Below are positions 53,500 to 62,443 of a stretch of DNA of 64,000 nucleotides, one piece after another. The notes under the pieces were generated by a model that saw nothing but the letters and a program-made list of their open reading frames with translations, made no database searches and was not told the origin of the DNA. The position numbers were made by a program, and so were the translations under genes. The DNA is from Betaproteobacteria bacterium. GTDB lineage: Bacteria > Pseudomonadota > Gammaproteobacteria > Burkholderiales > Usitatibacteraceae. Location: positions 186,001 through 250,000 of the forward strand of contig JADKJU010000005.1 in NCBI GenBank assembly GCA_016720855.1, written 5' to 3'. How positions within the stretch are numbered: position 1 is the first letter of the stretch; every line of letters starts with the position of its first letter.

Positions 53500-54483
53500 T
53501 TACTCTGGCTTGATGCCGGCTGCCTCGACGGCCCGCCGCCACTGCGCGATATCCTTGGCGACGTAATCCCTGAACTCGGCAGGACCACCCTTGAGCACCA
53601 GGATGCTCATGCTGCGGAAACGCTCCACCACCTTCGGATCGCTGAGGATCACATTGATCTCCCGATGAAGTCTGTCCACGATCTCCGCCGGCATTCCCTT
53701 CGGTCCGACAATTCCGAACCAAGCGCCTGCCTCGAGTGCGCCGGCGCCAGCTTCCGCCATGGTCGGCACGTCCGGCAGGTCCGGAATGCGCTCCCGCCAA
53801 GTCACCGCCAGTGCCCGCAACTTGCCGCCCTTGATCAGTGGGAGCGAAGTGGAGACGTTGTCGAAAAGGACATCGAGGTTACCGCCCATCAGATCGGTGA
53901 TGGCGGGCGGGATGCCCTTGTACGGGACATGGATGAAGTTGGTGCCAGTGTTCACCTTGAACATTTCTCCAGTCAGGTGAAGACCGCCACCAACCCCGGA
54001 AGAGCCCATGCTTAGCTTGCCTGGCTCCTGCTTGGCGCGGTTGACGAGGTCGCCTACCGTGCGGAACTGACTCTGTGAGCCAGTGACCAACACGTTCGGC
54101 ACGAAAGCCGTGAGCGAAATGTGCGTGAAATCATCGACCGGGTGAGCCTGCAGCGCTTTTGGATCGACCGCAGCCGTCGTCGCCAGCCCGACGGCTGCCA
54201 TGTAGAGCGTGTAGCCGTCTGGTGCCGATCGCGCGACGATGCCAGCGCTGAGGTTGCCAGTCGCACCCGGCTTGTTCTCCACAACGACGGACTGGCCCAG
54301 ACGCTTGGTCAACTCCTCCGAAATCACACGCGCGATCACGTCGGTCGAGCCGCCCGCGGTGAATCCCACGATCATCTTGACTGCCCGGTTCGGATAATCG
54401 GATTGCGCAATTGCCGCCGTCGCCATCAGAGTCGACGCGGCAAAGACCACGAGCCTTGAAAGTCGCCAAAGTAAGAGGTGCAT
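53500..54483 (-). CDS. Bug/TctC-family periplasmic substrate-binding protein
   Basis: A 327-residue binding protein with a signal peptide (VVFAASTLMATAAIAQ). Family marks are YPNRAVKMIVGFTAGGSTDV, ENKPGATGNLSAG, KLSMGSSGVGGGLHLTGE and IHVPYKGIPPAITDLMGG. It is clearly different from the Bug protein at 45977. It lies 32 bases after the aldehyde dehydrogenase gene and is probably the last gene of that operon. No permease genes are near. Confidence 0.9.
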   Translation of the reverse strand: MHLLLWRLSRLVVFAASTLMATAAIAQSDYPNRAVKMIVGFTAGGSTDVIARVISEELTKRLGQSVVVENKPGATGNLSAGIVARSAPDGYTLYMAAVGLATTAAVDPKALQAHPVDDFTHISLTAFVPNVLVTGSQSQFRTVGDLVNRAKQEPGKLSMGSSGVGGGLHLTGEMFKVNTGTNFIHVPYKGIPPAITDLMGGNLDVLFDNVSTSLPLIKGGKLRALAVTWRERIPDLPDVPTMAEAGAGALEAGAWFGIVGPKGMPAEIVDRLHREINVILSDPKVVERFRSMSILVLKGGPAEFRDYVAKDIAQWRRAVEAAGIKPE

Positions 54484-54515
54484 GTTAGGTCTCCGTTGCC
54501 TTGCTGTTGAGAGGT

Positions 54516-55976
54516 TTAGATTCGCGCCGTGATGGTCTTCACACGGAAATAGCTGCGCAGTCCCTCCAGGCCCTTTTCGCGCCCGAAGCCGCTGCGCCGC
54601 GTTCCTCCGAACGGGGTTTCCACACCGCCCGCAAAGAACTGGTTGATGAACACCTGGCCCGCGTCCACGGCCTTTGCGAAACGGAACGCCTTCGACACGT
54701 CGCGCGTGTAGATGCCGGCGACCAGACCGTACTCCGTCGAATTGGCCACCGCGACCGCTTCGTCGAAGCTGTCGACCACCTGCACGATCAACACCGGGCC
54801 GAACACTTCTTCCTGGGCGATCGCATCGCCAGGGTCGGTTACCTGCAGGATCGTAGGCGCATAAAACCATCCGCCCTCGAGTCCGGAGACCTTTGCGACC
54901 TCGCCGCCGCTGAGCACTTCGACGCCACGGTCGCGTGCCACCTTGACCATCCCCGCAACCTTGGAAAGTTGTACATCCGAAACGAGCGGACCGAGGTCCG
55001 GGTTGTCGAGCCCGCGGCCGAACTTGAAGCCGGCGACCCGGTTGAGCAGCTTCGAGATCACTTCTTCGGCCACGGGGCGCTCCACGACCAGCCGCGAACC
55101 CGCCGAACACACTTGTCCGGCGTTCGTGAAAATGCCCTTTAGGATGCCTTCGACGCTCGCGCCGATATCGGCGTCAGAGAGGACGGTCAACGGCGATTTG
55201 CCGCCGAGTTCGAGCGTGACGGACGCGACGTTACGGGCGGCGGCCGTCATCACCGCCTTGCCGGTTTTCACCGACCCGGTGAAGGTAACGTGGCTCACAT
55301 CGGGGTGCGAAGCGAGCGCATCGCCCGTGATCGCGCCGGGACCGCAAACCACGTTGCACACACCTGGAGGAAGCCCGGCTTCCGTGAGGATGTCCATCAA
55401 CGCCAAGGTGCTGAGGGGCGTCTGCTCGGCAGGCTTCACCACGGCACTGCAGCCCGCGGCCAGCGCGGGGCCCAGGCCGCGCGAGGTCGTCACCATCGGG
55501 AAATTCCACGGAATGATGTGGGCGGTAACGCCCACCGGCTCGTGCAGTGTGAGCGACACGTAGTCGGGCCCGAGGGGAATCGTGTCGCCCTGCATCTTGT
55601 CCGCGATTCCCGCGTAGTACTCGAAGTAGCGGGCACACGATTCGATGTCCACCTGCGCCTCGCGCAATGGCTTGCCGCTGTCGAGCGACTCTATGATCGC
55701 CAGGCGCGGGGCTTCGCGCCGGATGATCGCAGCGGTGCGCGAGAGCACGCGACTGCGCTCCGCGGGAAGCACCTTGCCCCACGCCTTCAATCCTTCCTTC
55801 GCCGACTGCACCGCCTGGTCCACGACCAACGGTCCGCTGATCGGCACTTCGGTGATGACCTCGCCGCTGGCGGGATCGAACGTCGGGTGCGCTTTGACCT
55901 TGCCGAGCGACACATGCTTTCCGTGGATGAAGGGGTCGAGGGAAACGGTGCCGATCTCGGCGAAGCGTGCGGTCAT
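54516..55976 (-). CDS. NAD(P)-dependent aldehyde dehydrogenase
   Basis: A 486-residue ALDH-superfamily enzyme with PWNFPMVTTSRGLGPALAAG, KPAEQTPLSTLAL, the general-base VTLELGGKSP and the nucleophile in FTNAGQVCSAGSRL. It oxidises an aldehyde to an acid. Beside a DapA-family lyase, an alpha-ketoglutarate-semialdehyde or similar intermediate is possible, but this is only inference. It shares 4 bases with the GntR gene upstream. Confidence 0.9.
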   Translation of the reverse strand: MTARFAEIGTVSLDPFIHGKHVSLGKVKAHPTFDPASGEVITEVPISGPLVVDQAVQSAKEGLKAWGKVLPAERSRVLSRTAAIIRREAPRLAIIESLDSGKPLREAQVDIESCARYFEYYAGIADKMQGDTIPLGPDYVSLTLHEPVGVTAHIIPWNFPMVTTSRGLGPALAAGCSAVVKPAEQTPLSTLALMDILTEAGLPPGVCNVVCGPGAITGDALASHPDVSHVTFTGSVKTGKAVMTAAARNVASVTLELGGKSPLTVLSDADIGASVEGILKGIFTNAGQVCSAGSRLVVERPVAEEVISKLLNRVAGFKFGRGLDNPDLGPLVSDVQLSKVAGMVKVARDRGVEVLSGGEVAKVSGLEGGWFYAPTILQVTDPGDAIAQEEVFGPVLIVQVVDSFDEAVAVANSTEYGLVAGIYTRDVSKAFRFAKAVDAGQVFINQFFAGGVETPFGGTRRSGFGREKGLEGLRSYFRVKTITARI

Positions 55977-56671
55977 GTCTGCTCCAACTGGATAGTGGCT
56001 AACGATCCCTTGAGGTCTTCGACGACGGCAGCGCGGAGCGCGGGGCCGTTGCGCTCGCGCACCTGCTGGATGATCTGCTGGTGTCGCGAGATGCCCTCGC
56101 GCGTGTAATCCAGCAACGGGTAATGAAAGTGCGTCGTGGGGCTGATGCGCACCCACAACGCGCGCACCGATCGCATGGTCTCCGGTCGTTGGGCGGTTTC
56201 GTAGATTAGGAAGTGAAAGCGCGCATTCTGTCGCAGCGCGCGCTTATAGTCGTGGGCGTTCAGCGCTTCGACGAGCTCTGCCTGGATCGCTTCCAGCTCG
56301 TCCACGGTGTGATCGGTAGCGCGGGTAGCTGCGATCTGCGCCAGTTCGCCTTCTAGCAGGATGCGCAGATCGAAGATCTCCTGCAGCTCTTCGCGCCCCA
56401 GGCGCGGCACCAGAATCGCGCGCTTCGCATCGGTTCGCAGCGCGCCATCGGATATGAGCCGCGAGAGCGCTTCCCTCACCGGCGTCACGCTCACCCCCAT
56501 CGACGCCGCGAGTCTGCCGATGTTGAGCCGCTCGCCCGGGGCCCATTCACCCATTAGCAGCGCCTGCAAAAGCTGTGAGTGCACTTGTACGACGAGGACT
56601 TCGCCACGCTGCGCGAGGCTGAAGCGTTCTGCGTCGGGCATCGACACTCCCTTGGGTTTGACTGGGTTCAT
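55973..56671 (-). CDS. GntR-family regulator (FadR/FCD type)
   Basis: A 232-residue regulator with an N-terminal winged helix (GEWAPGERLNIGRLAASMGVSVTP, then VREALSRLISDGAL) and an FCD effector domain (EIFDLRILLEGELAQ, NARFHFLIYETAQ). The start may be 56671 or the Met at 56641. It overlaps the ALDH gene by 4 bases and is divergent from the DapA-family gene, with an operator-like palindrome between them. It is expected to sense the pathway's organic acid. Confidence 0.9.
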   Translation of the reverse strand: MNPVKPKGVSMPDAERFSLAQRGEVLVVQVHSQLLQALLMGEWAPGERLNIGRLAASMGVSVTPVREALSRLISDGALRTDAKRAILVPRLGREELQEIFDLRILLEGELAQIAATRATDHTVDELEAIQAELVEALNAHDYKRALRQNARFHFLIYETAQRPETMRSVRALWVRISPTTHFHYPLLDYTREGISRHQQIIQQVRERNGPALRAAVVEDLKGSLATIQLEQT

Positions 56672-56701
56672 GATAGCGACTTATGATACAGCATATCTTT
56701 T

Positions 56702-56717
56702 ATACGATATATCGCAT
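56702..56717. promoter_or_regulatory. Operator-like palindrome between gntR and the DapA-family gene
   Basis: ATACGATATATCGCAT is an inverted repeat with a perfect CGATATATCG core (56705-56714) and one mismatch outside it. It lies 12 bases before the DapA-family start codon, whose ribosome-binding site is GGAGGTGG. It is the probable binding site of the adjacent GntR protein. Confidence 0.6.
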
Positions 56718-56728
56718 ACGGAGGTGGT

Positions 56729-57673
56729 ATGACCGCAAAACGCGTTGGTTGGAGCGGGGTATTCACGGCGATGGTGACCCCCTTTCGGAGTGATGGCTCA
56801 CTGAACCTAAGTGGCGTCGACTCACACGTGGAGACGCTTGTAAAGGACGGCGTAGCGGGCTTGGTCGTGGCCGGCAGCACCGGGGAGTTCTATTCGCTCA
56901 CCAACGAAGAGCGCCTGCAGCTCTTCCAGCAGGTCAAGCGCGTGAGCGCCGGTCGTCTCACCCTCGTCTACGGGACGTCGGCGCTCACGCTGCAGGACAC
57001 GATCGCCCTGACGAAGTCGGCGAAGCAGATCGGCGCGGACGGATGCATGGTGTTGCCGCCAATGTATTGCCTGCCGACGGGAAAGGAAACGGTCGCCTAC
57101 TTCTCGAAGGTCGCCGAAATCGGGTTGCCGATCATGCTATACAACAACCCTGCGAGGACCGGGTTCAACGTACCGCCTGCATTGGCAGCGGAGCTGGCGA
57201 ACATCGAACAGATCGTCGCCTATAAGGAAAGCGCCCGCGATCTCTATGCCGTCGCGGAAACGTACTACCTCACGCGCGACCGCTGGCAGCACTTCGCAGG
57301 TCTCGAACCGTATGGGAGCGCGCTCATGAGCCGCGGTGCGAGCGGTCTCGTCTCCACGATTTCGAATGTGTGCACTCGTGAAGTCGTGGAGTACCACCGC
57401 GCCTATCAGGCCGGCGACTCGACCACGGTGTCGCGAATGGAGACCGTGATCGACAAGATCTATCACCTCGTACCCAGCTCGGGCCTGTCCACCTTCGCGT
57501 TCGTCAAGGCGGCGATGTTGGCCCTGGGCCGTCCCGCTGGTGTTCCTCGGCTGCCACACCTGCCCGCCGATGCCGGCAAAGTCGCAAGCATTCGATCGGC
57601 GCTGGAGAAGATCTACGCTGAGGCGAATCTGCCCCTTCCGTCTGCGGCGTCGAAGGAAGTTGTTCCCGCCTAG
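56729..57673 (+). CDS. DapA-family lyase/dehydratase
   Basis: A 314-residue TIM-barrel class I lyase. The substrate-binding VVAGSTGEFYSLTNEER, the Tyr in IMLYNNPARTG and the Schiff-base Lys in IVAYKESARDL are all present. Family members include dihydrodipicolinate synthase, N-acetylneuraminate lyase, 2-keto-3-deoxy sugar acid aldolases and hydroxyproline-pathway deaminases. The context (GntR, ALDH, Bug protein) argues for a catabolic role on a keto-sugar acid or similar, not lysine synthesis. Confidence 0.88.
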   Translation: MTAKRVGWSGVFTAMVTPFRSDGSLNLSGVDSHVETLVKDGVAGLVVAGSTGEFYSLTNEERLQLFQQVKRVSAGRLTLVYGTSALTLQDTIALTKSAKQIGADGCMVLPPMYCLPTGKETVAYFSKVAEIGLPIMLYNNPARTGFNVPPALAAELANIEQIVAYKESARDLYAVAETYYLTRDRWQHFAGLEPYGSALMSRGASGLVSTISNVCTREVVEYHRAYQAGDSTTVSRMETVIDKIYHLVPSSGLSTFAFVKAAMLALGRPAGVPRLPHLPADAGKVASIRSALEKIYAEANLPLPSAASKEVVPA

Positions 57674-58129
57674 CTCATCGCATCCACCCTCGCGAACGAC
57701 GGGCATCATCGGAGGCTCTGATGACCACTCCCGATTGGTATCCGGCACGACCGCCGGCGATGTCTTTCTTTGGGCGTTCGACCTCGCGCTCTTTAAAAGC
57801 GAAGTTTCACAAAAGCAATATTCAACTGTGCACACCCTCCATCCAAGAGCTATCCCCGCCGAACCGAGCCGGGTCCGAAGAGCGCACCGGCGGATCTGCT
57901 CCGGGTGGTGCGGGCGACGGTGAATCGGAAGATCAGGACGAACGATCGCGGCCGTTTCGATTAGCTTGCTAACGGACTCTGGAACGTCCACGAAGGCGCT
58001 TATGAGTGAAATGGGGGAGTGCGTTGGCAAGATCCAGGGTGCGCTGAACGCACCTCCCGAACACCACCCGGCATCACGCCCCGCATTGCTGTCAGATCTT
58101 TCGATAACTCGGAGAACCAATTGAACGCC

Positions 58130-58274
58130 GTTCCGACGGGCACGGCACCGCTTTCGTTGAGGGATCCAACGCTGCTTATGCTGCATCAGGGTTGAAGCCC
58201 ACCATTCACCCTGCGATTCCATGCGTCGCAGTACTCCATCGTTCACCGGTCGCCTGCCGGGATACACGATGATG
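58130..58274. repeat. Dispersed repeat, copy 3
   Basis: Contains TTATGCTGCATCAGGG (58176-58191), which differs from the copy 1 and 2 core at two positions. A CATTCACCCTGCG and TCCATCGTTCACCGG run and CCGGGATACACGATG follow, matching the tail of copy 1 in order. Confidence 0.5.
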
Positions 58275-58380
58275 TGGTCACTTGGGGCCACTTGAGTCCA
58301 TCCCGTGTGCGCCCGAAGCCACATCGCCGGCGTCCATGTCTTGTTCCCCACATCCCCTGTCCAAAGTCATCGAAGCAAGG

Positions 58381-58414
58381 TTGACTCGATGCGGGCCCGT
58401 GTCTACAATGTAGA
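58381..58414 (+). promoter_or_regulatory. mazE promoter with overlapping operator palindrome
   Basis: TTGACT (58381-58386) and TACAAT (58404-58409) are 17 bases apart, a near-consensus sigma70 promoter. The palindrome TCTACA-A-TGTAGA (58402-58414) covers the -10, so the antitoxin can repress its own operon. Confidence 0.75.
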
Positions 58415-58443
58415 TACATCACGGAAAAGTACGGGAGAAGACA

Positions 58444-58686
58444 ATGGACGCAGTCATCAGGAAGTGGGGCAACAGCCCGGCCGTGCGGATCAACGCCGCC
58501 GCGATGAAGATCGCGTCATTCGACATCGAGCAGCGCGTGACTATTAAGGCGACCAAGGGACGCATCGTCATCGAGCCAGCCGACAAGCTCGAGTTCAAAC
58601 TCGAGGAACTGGTGGCGGGCATCACGCGAGAAAACGTTCACGATGAAGCCGATTTCGGCGCACCGGTCGGCAAGGAGGCCCTGTAG
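58444..58686 (+). CDS. mazE: MazE-type antitoxin (AbrB fold)
   Basis: An 80-residue antitoxin. The N-terminal DNA-binding swapped-hairpin domain is seen in VIRKWGNSPAVRINAAAM and the second strand pair in KGRIVIEPAD. The acidic C-terminal tail (FKLEELVAGITRENVHDEADFG) would thread into MazF. It overlaps mazF by one base (TAGTG). Confidence 0.9.
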   Translation: MDAVIRKWGNSPAVRINAAAMKIASFDIEQRVTIKATKGRIVIEPADKLEFKLEELVAGITRENVHDEADFGAPVGKEAL

Positions 58687-59030
58687 TGGCAGGCCGGACC
58701 TATGTGCCTGACGCGGGCGACGTGGTCTGGCTCGCGTTCGATCCCCAGGCCGGGCACGAACAGGCAGGGCATCGCCCGGCGCTGGTCATGAGCCCCGCGC
58801 TTTACAACGGGAAGTCCGGCCTGATGGTTTGCTGCCCCCTGTCGACAAGGATCAAGGGCTACCCATTCGAAGTGCGGACGCTGGCGGATGGGCAAGAAAG
58901 CGTCGTGCTCTCGGATCAGGTGAAGTCGCTGGACTGGAAAGTTCGCCGCGCCAGGAAGAAGGGGACCGTCCCCGAGTCAGTCGTGCTGGAAGTGCGCGCC
59001 CGCATCAAGGCGCTGTTATTGATCAAGTAG
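58686..59030 (+). CDS. mazF: MazF-type endoribonuclease toxin
   Basis: A 114-residue PemK/MazF toxin with the family pattern PDAGDVVWLAFDPQAGHEQ, GHRPALVMSPALYN, VCCPLSTRIKGYPFEV and SVVLSDQVKSLDW. It starts at a GTG that overlaps the mazE stop. It cleaves mRNA at short sequences when free of the antitoxin. All usual segments are present, so it looks intact. Confidence 0.92.
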   Translation: MAGRTYVPDAGDVVWLAFDPQAGHEQAGHRPALVMSPALYNGKSGLMVCCPLSTRIKGYPFEVRTLADGQESVVLSDQVKSLDWKVRRARKKGTVPESVVLEVRARIKALLLIK

Positions 59031-59129
59031 CCGGGGAGCATAGCGACAAGTCATGGCCAGTTCCACGAAAGGCACTGAAGGCCACATGAGGGGCGTCGAT
59101 CAAGCGCATTGCGGCCGCATTTTCCAAGT

Positions 59130-59148
59130 GGTATGATTTATTCATACC
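59130..59148. promoter_or_regulatory. Operator-like inverted repeat before the RHH antitoxin gene
   Basis: GGTATGA-tttat-TCATACC, a perfect 7-bp inverted repeat, lies 24 bases before the antitoxin start. It is the expected type of site for autoregulation by a ribbon-helix-helix antitoxin. Confidence 0.65.
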
Positions 59149-59172
59149 GCGCAACCTTTGACACCTCTCGCC

Positions 59173-59409
59173 ATGAGCAACGCCGTCAAGAAGACAATTT
59201 CATTGCCCGCCGATCTTGCGCAACAGGCAGAAGCCCTCGCCCTTGCAGAAGGCAAGACGCTGAGCGGCGTCATCCAGGATGCGCTCCGGCAAGCGGGCAT
59301 TGAACGACGCCTGCAGGAACTGCGCGGCATGCAGGCCTTCTGGAGCCGGAAGGCCCGCGACATGGGAATTCTCACGGAAAAGGATCTCGCGCGTTACCTG
59401 CGCGACTGA
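59173..59409 (+). CDS. Ribbon-helix-helix antitoxin of a PIN toxin pair
   Basis: A 78-residue protein with an N-terminal CopG-like strand and helices (KKTISLPADLAQQAEALA, then GKTLSGVIQDALRQAG) and a C-terminal tail that would bind the toxin. The Met at 59173 is preferred because it places the strand at the very N-terminus. It lies 32 bases before the PIN gene. Confidence 0.8.
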   Translation: MSNAVKKTISLPADLAQQAEALALAEGKTLSGVIQDALRQAGIERRLQELRGMQAFWSRKARDMGILTEKDLARYLRD

Positions 59410-59441
59410 AGACGGCGCCGACCCGATCGGACACAGGGCGC

Positions 59442-59837
59442 ATGCGAGTCGTCTTCGACACCAACATCCTGGTTTCCGCGCTGGTGTTTCCCGGCGGCCA
59501 GGCCGATGCGGCGCTACTGCGCATCATCGAGGGCACGGACGAATTGGTGCTCTCCAGGGCCATCCTCGACGAACTTCTCGAAGTGCTCGGCCGCAAGTTC
59601 GCCCGCGATGCCGAGGAGCTGGCTCACGTTGCCGTGTTCATCTCCGAGCTTGCGACCGTGGTCGCCCCGAGGCGAAGGCTCCACGTCGTGAGTGATGACC
59701 CCGACAACCGCATTCTCGAATGCGCCCTGACGGGGCGCGCGCAAGCCATCATCACCGGAGACAAGGCATTGCTCGCTCTCAAGACTTTCGAGGGAATCCC
59801 GGTGGTGACTTTGGCTTCCTATCTGGGAAACGCGTGA
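59442..59837 (+). CDS. PIN-domain toxin (putative ribonuclease)
   Basis: A 131-residue PIN-fold protein of the COG1569 type. The acidic catalytic residues are Asp6 with Asn8 (FDTNIL), Glu44 (ILDELLEVL), Asp85/Asp88 (SDDPDNRILECA) and Asp107 (ITGDKALL), so the active site is intact. The stop overlaps the GTG of mutS (GTGA at 59834-59837), linking toxin translation to mutS. Confidence 0.88.
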   Translation: MRVVFDTNILVSALVFPGGQADAALLRIIEGTDELVLSRAILDELLEVLGRKFARDAEELAHVAVFISELATVVAPRRRLHVVSDDPDNRILECALTGRAQAIITGDKALLALKTFEGIPVVTLASYLGNA

Positions 59838-62434
59838 ATACCCCGCACACACCACGCTCCGCTTCCGAGCCCGGGAAAGTTGCAGCCACACATACGCCCA
59901 TGATGCAGCAGTACCTCGCCCTCAAGGCCGGGTACCCGGACATGCTGCTCTTCTACCGGATGGGCGATTTCTACGAGCTGTTCCACGCCGACGCCGAGCG
60001 CGCGGCGAAGCTTCTCGACATCACGCTGACCACGCGGGGAGCCTCCGCGGGCCAGCCCATCCGCATGGCGGGCGTGCCGTTCCACGCCGTGGATGGCTAC
60101 CTCGCGAAGCTCGTGAAGCTGGGGGAATCCGTCGCGATCTGCGAGCAGGTGGGCGACCCGGCGACGTCGAAGGGACCAGTAGACCGCAAGGTGGTGCGCG
60201 TCGTCACTCCGGGGACGCTCACCGATTCCGCCCTCCTGCCCGCCACGCGCGAAAGCCTCCTCGTTTCAGCCTGCGTGATGGACCGGACCGCAGGGCTTGC
60301 CTGGCTGTCCCTTGCGAGCGGGCGCCTGCGCGTCACCGAAGTGCCGGCAAGCCGCCTGGCGGGCGAACTCGATCGCCTGCAGCCGGCAGAACTTCTCGTG
60401 CCTGACGATTTCGACCCGCCCGCCATGCGAGCGAATGCGCCCGTGAAGCGCATCGAATCCTGGCAGTTCGATCCGGCCTCCGGCGCGCGCGAACTCGCCC
60501 GGCAGTTCGGAACGACAGACCTTTCGGGCTACGGAGTCGAGGGCCTCTTGCCGGCGCTCGGTGCCGCGGGCGCCCTTCTCGCCTACGCGCGGCACACGCA
60601 GCAATCGGCCCTTCCCCACGTCACCGGCCTGGCCGTGGAACGCGAGAGCGAGTTCGTGCAGATGGACGCGCACACGCGCGCGAACCTCGAGATCAGCCAG
60701 ACGCTTTCCGGCGCCGATTCGCCTACCCTCGCTTCGCTCCTGGACCGCTGCGCGACGACGATGGGCAGCCGCCGCCTGATGCACTGGCTGCACCACCCGC
60801 TTCGCGACACGGCGGTTCTTTCCGCACGGCTCGACGGCATCGAAGCCCTCGTGGCCGGCAATTCGCGAGTGCGCCACCCGGCCATCGCAAAGGCGCTCTC
60901 GCGCTGGTCGGACGTGGAGCGCATCGCCGCCCGCGTGGCGCTGGGCACCGCGCGGCCGCGGGATCTTGCGGGCCTTCGCGACACACTCGCCACACTGCCT
61001 GCCCTGCACGACCTGCTTTCGTCGGCCGGAATGCCCGCGCTCGACCGCCTTGCCGGCCCGCTTGCCCCTGCCGACGACATCCACACCGACGTCGAGGCCT
61101 CGCTCAAGGAGGAGCCCGCCGCGGTCATTCGCGAGGGGGGCGTGATCCGCGACGGGTTCGACCGGGATCTCGACGAACTGCGCGCCATCCAGACCGACTG
61201 CGGTTCCTTCCTGCTCGAGATGGAAAAGCGCGAGCGCGAACGCACGGGCATCGCCAACCTGCGCGTGGAATTCAACAAGGTCCACGGCTTCTTCATCGAG
61301 GTGACGCAGGGCCAGCTCGACAAAGTGCCGGACGACTACCGCCGCCGCCAAACGCTGAAGAACGTCGAGCGCTACATCACGCCGGAACTCAAAGCCTTCG
61401 AGGACAAGGCGCTCGCCGCGGGCGAGCAGGCGCTGGCGCGCGAGAAGGAACTCTACGAGGCGCTGATTCGGCGCCTGCAGGGGCGCATCGCGCGCTTGCA
61501 GGAAATCGCCGAGGCCGCCTCCGCGCTCGACGCCCTCGCCGCTCTCGCCGCTTCGGCCGAGACGCTTCGCCTCACCCGACCCGTGTTCACGGGCGAGGAT
61601 GCGATCGAGATCGCCGGGGGTCGCCACCTGGTCGTCGAAAGCCAGGTCGAGGACTTCATTCCCAACGATACGAGCCTTTCGCGCTCGCGGCAGCTTCTCC
61701 TCATCACCGGCCCGAACATGGGCGGCAAGTCCACCTACATGCGCCAGGTGGCGCAGATCGCGCTCCTGGCCTGTTGCGGCTCGTTCGTGCCCGCGGCCGC
61801 TGCGACGCTCGGGCCCCTCGACCGCATCTTCACGCGCATCGGTGCGTCCGACGATCTTGCCGGCGGACGCTCGACGTTCATGGTGGAGATGACCGAGGCC
61901 GCCTCCATCCTCAACAATGCGACGCCGCGAAGCCTCGTGCTGGTGGACGAGATCGGGCGCGGCACTTCAACCTTCGACGGCCTTGCACTCGCCTATGCGA
62001 TCGCGCGCCACCTGGCGGAGCGCGTGCGCTGCTACTCGCTCTTCGCGACGCATTACTTCGAGCTCACGCAGCTCGCCGCGGAACTGCCGAACATCGCGAA
62101 CGTCCATCTCGATGCGGTCGAACACAAGGACAGGATCGTGTTCCTGCATCGCCTCGAGCCCGGTCCCGCGGACAAGTCCTATGGCATCCACGTGGCCCAT
62201 CTCGCCGGCATTCCGAAGGAGGTCGTCCGCGCGGCGAGAAGGCATCTCGCGGAGCTGGAGACTCACCTGCGCCCGGCCGGCGCGCAGTCGGACCTATTCT
62301 CGACCCCTGTTGCCGAGATCGAACCGGAGCCTCATCCGGCACTCGATGCGCTGGCCGACCTCGACCCGGACACGCTCTCACCTCGCGAGGCGCTCGAAGC
62401 GCTCTACCGCCTGAAGAAGCACCTCGATTCCTAG
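59834..62434 (+). CDS. mutS: DNA mismatch repair protein MutS
   Basis: An 866-residue mismatch recognition ATPase. The mismatch-contacting Phe-X-Glu is in YRMGDFYELF. Walker A is ITGPNMGGKSTYMRQ, Walker B is LVLVDEIGRGTSTFDG, and the C-terminal helix-turn-helix is present. The GTG at 59834 was chosen because it overlaps the PIN stop and yields the HTPMMQQYLALKA start common in relatives; the ATG at 59900 would also keep the mismatch domain. No mutL is in the window. Confidence 0.97.
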   Translation: MNTPHTPRSASEPGKVAATHTPMMQQYLALKAGYPDMLLFYRMGDFYELFHADAERAAKLLDITLTTRGASAGQPIRMAGVPFHAVDGYLAKLVKLGESVAICEQVGDPATSKGPVDRKVVRVVTPGTLTDSALLPATRESLLVSACVMDRTAGLAWLSLASGRLRVTEVPASRLAGELDRLQPAELLVPDDFDPPAMRANAPVKRIESWQFDPASGARELARQFGTTDLSGYGVEGLLPALGAAGALLAYARHTQQSALPHVTGLAVERESEFVQMDAHTRANLEISQTLSGADSPTLASLLDRCATTMGSRRLMHWLHHPLRDTAVLSARLDGIEALVAGNSRVRHPAIAKALSRWSDVERIAARVALGTARPRDLAGLRDTLATLPALHDLLSSAGMPALDRLAGPLAPADDIHTDVEASLKEEPAAVIREGGVIRDGFDRDLDELRAIQTDCGSFLLEMEKRERERTGIANLRVEFNKVHGFFIEVTQGQLDKVPDDYRRRQTLKNVERYITPELKAFEDKALAAGEQALAREKELYEALIRRLQGRIARLQEIAEAASALDALAALAASAETLRLTRPVFTGEDAIEIAGGRHLVVESQVEDFIPNDTSLSRSRQLLLITGPNMGGKSTYMRQVAQIALLACCGSFVPAAAATLGPLDRIFTRIGASDDLAGGRSTFMVEMTEAASILNNATPRSLVLVDEIGRGTSTFDGLALAYAIARHLAERVRCYSLFATHYFELTQLAAELPNIANVHLDAVEHKDRIVFLHRLEPGPADKSYGIHVAHLAGIPKEVVRAARRHLAELETHLRPAGAQSDLFSTPVAEIEPEPHPALDALADLDPDTLSPREALEALYRLKKHLDS

Positions 62435-62443
62435 GACCACGTC

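Larger units (their letters stand above)
57674..58443. other. Gene-free stretch of about 770 bases
   Basis: I find no frame with coding character in this stretch. It contains the third copy of the dispersed repeat (58130-58274) and, at its right end, the promoter and operator of mazE. The rest looks like decayed sequence. Confidence 0.55.

Noticed and set aside
57721..57972. 83-codon plus-strand frame after the DapA-family gene
   Set aside because: No ribosome-binding site, no family resemblance, and it sits in a stretch that otherwise looks decayed.
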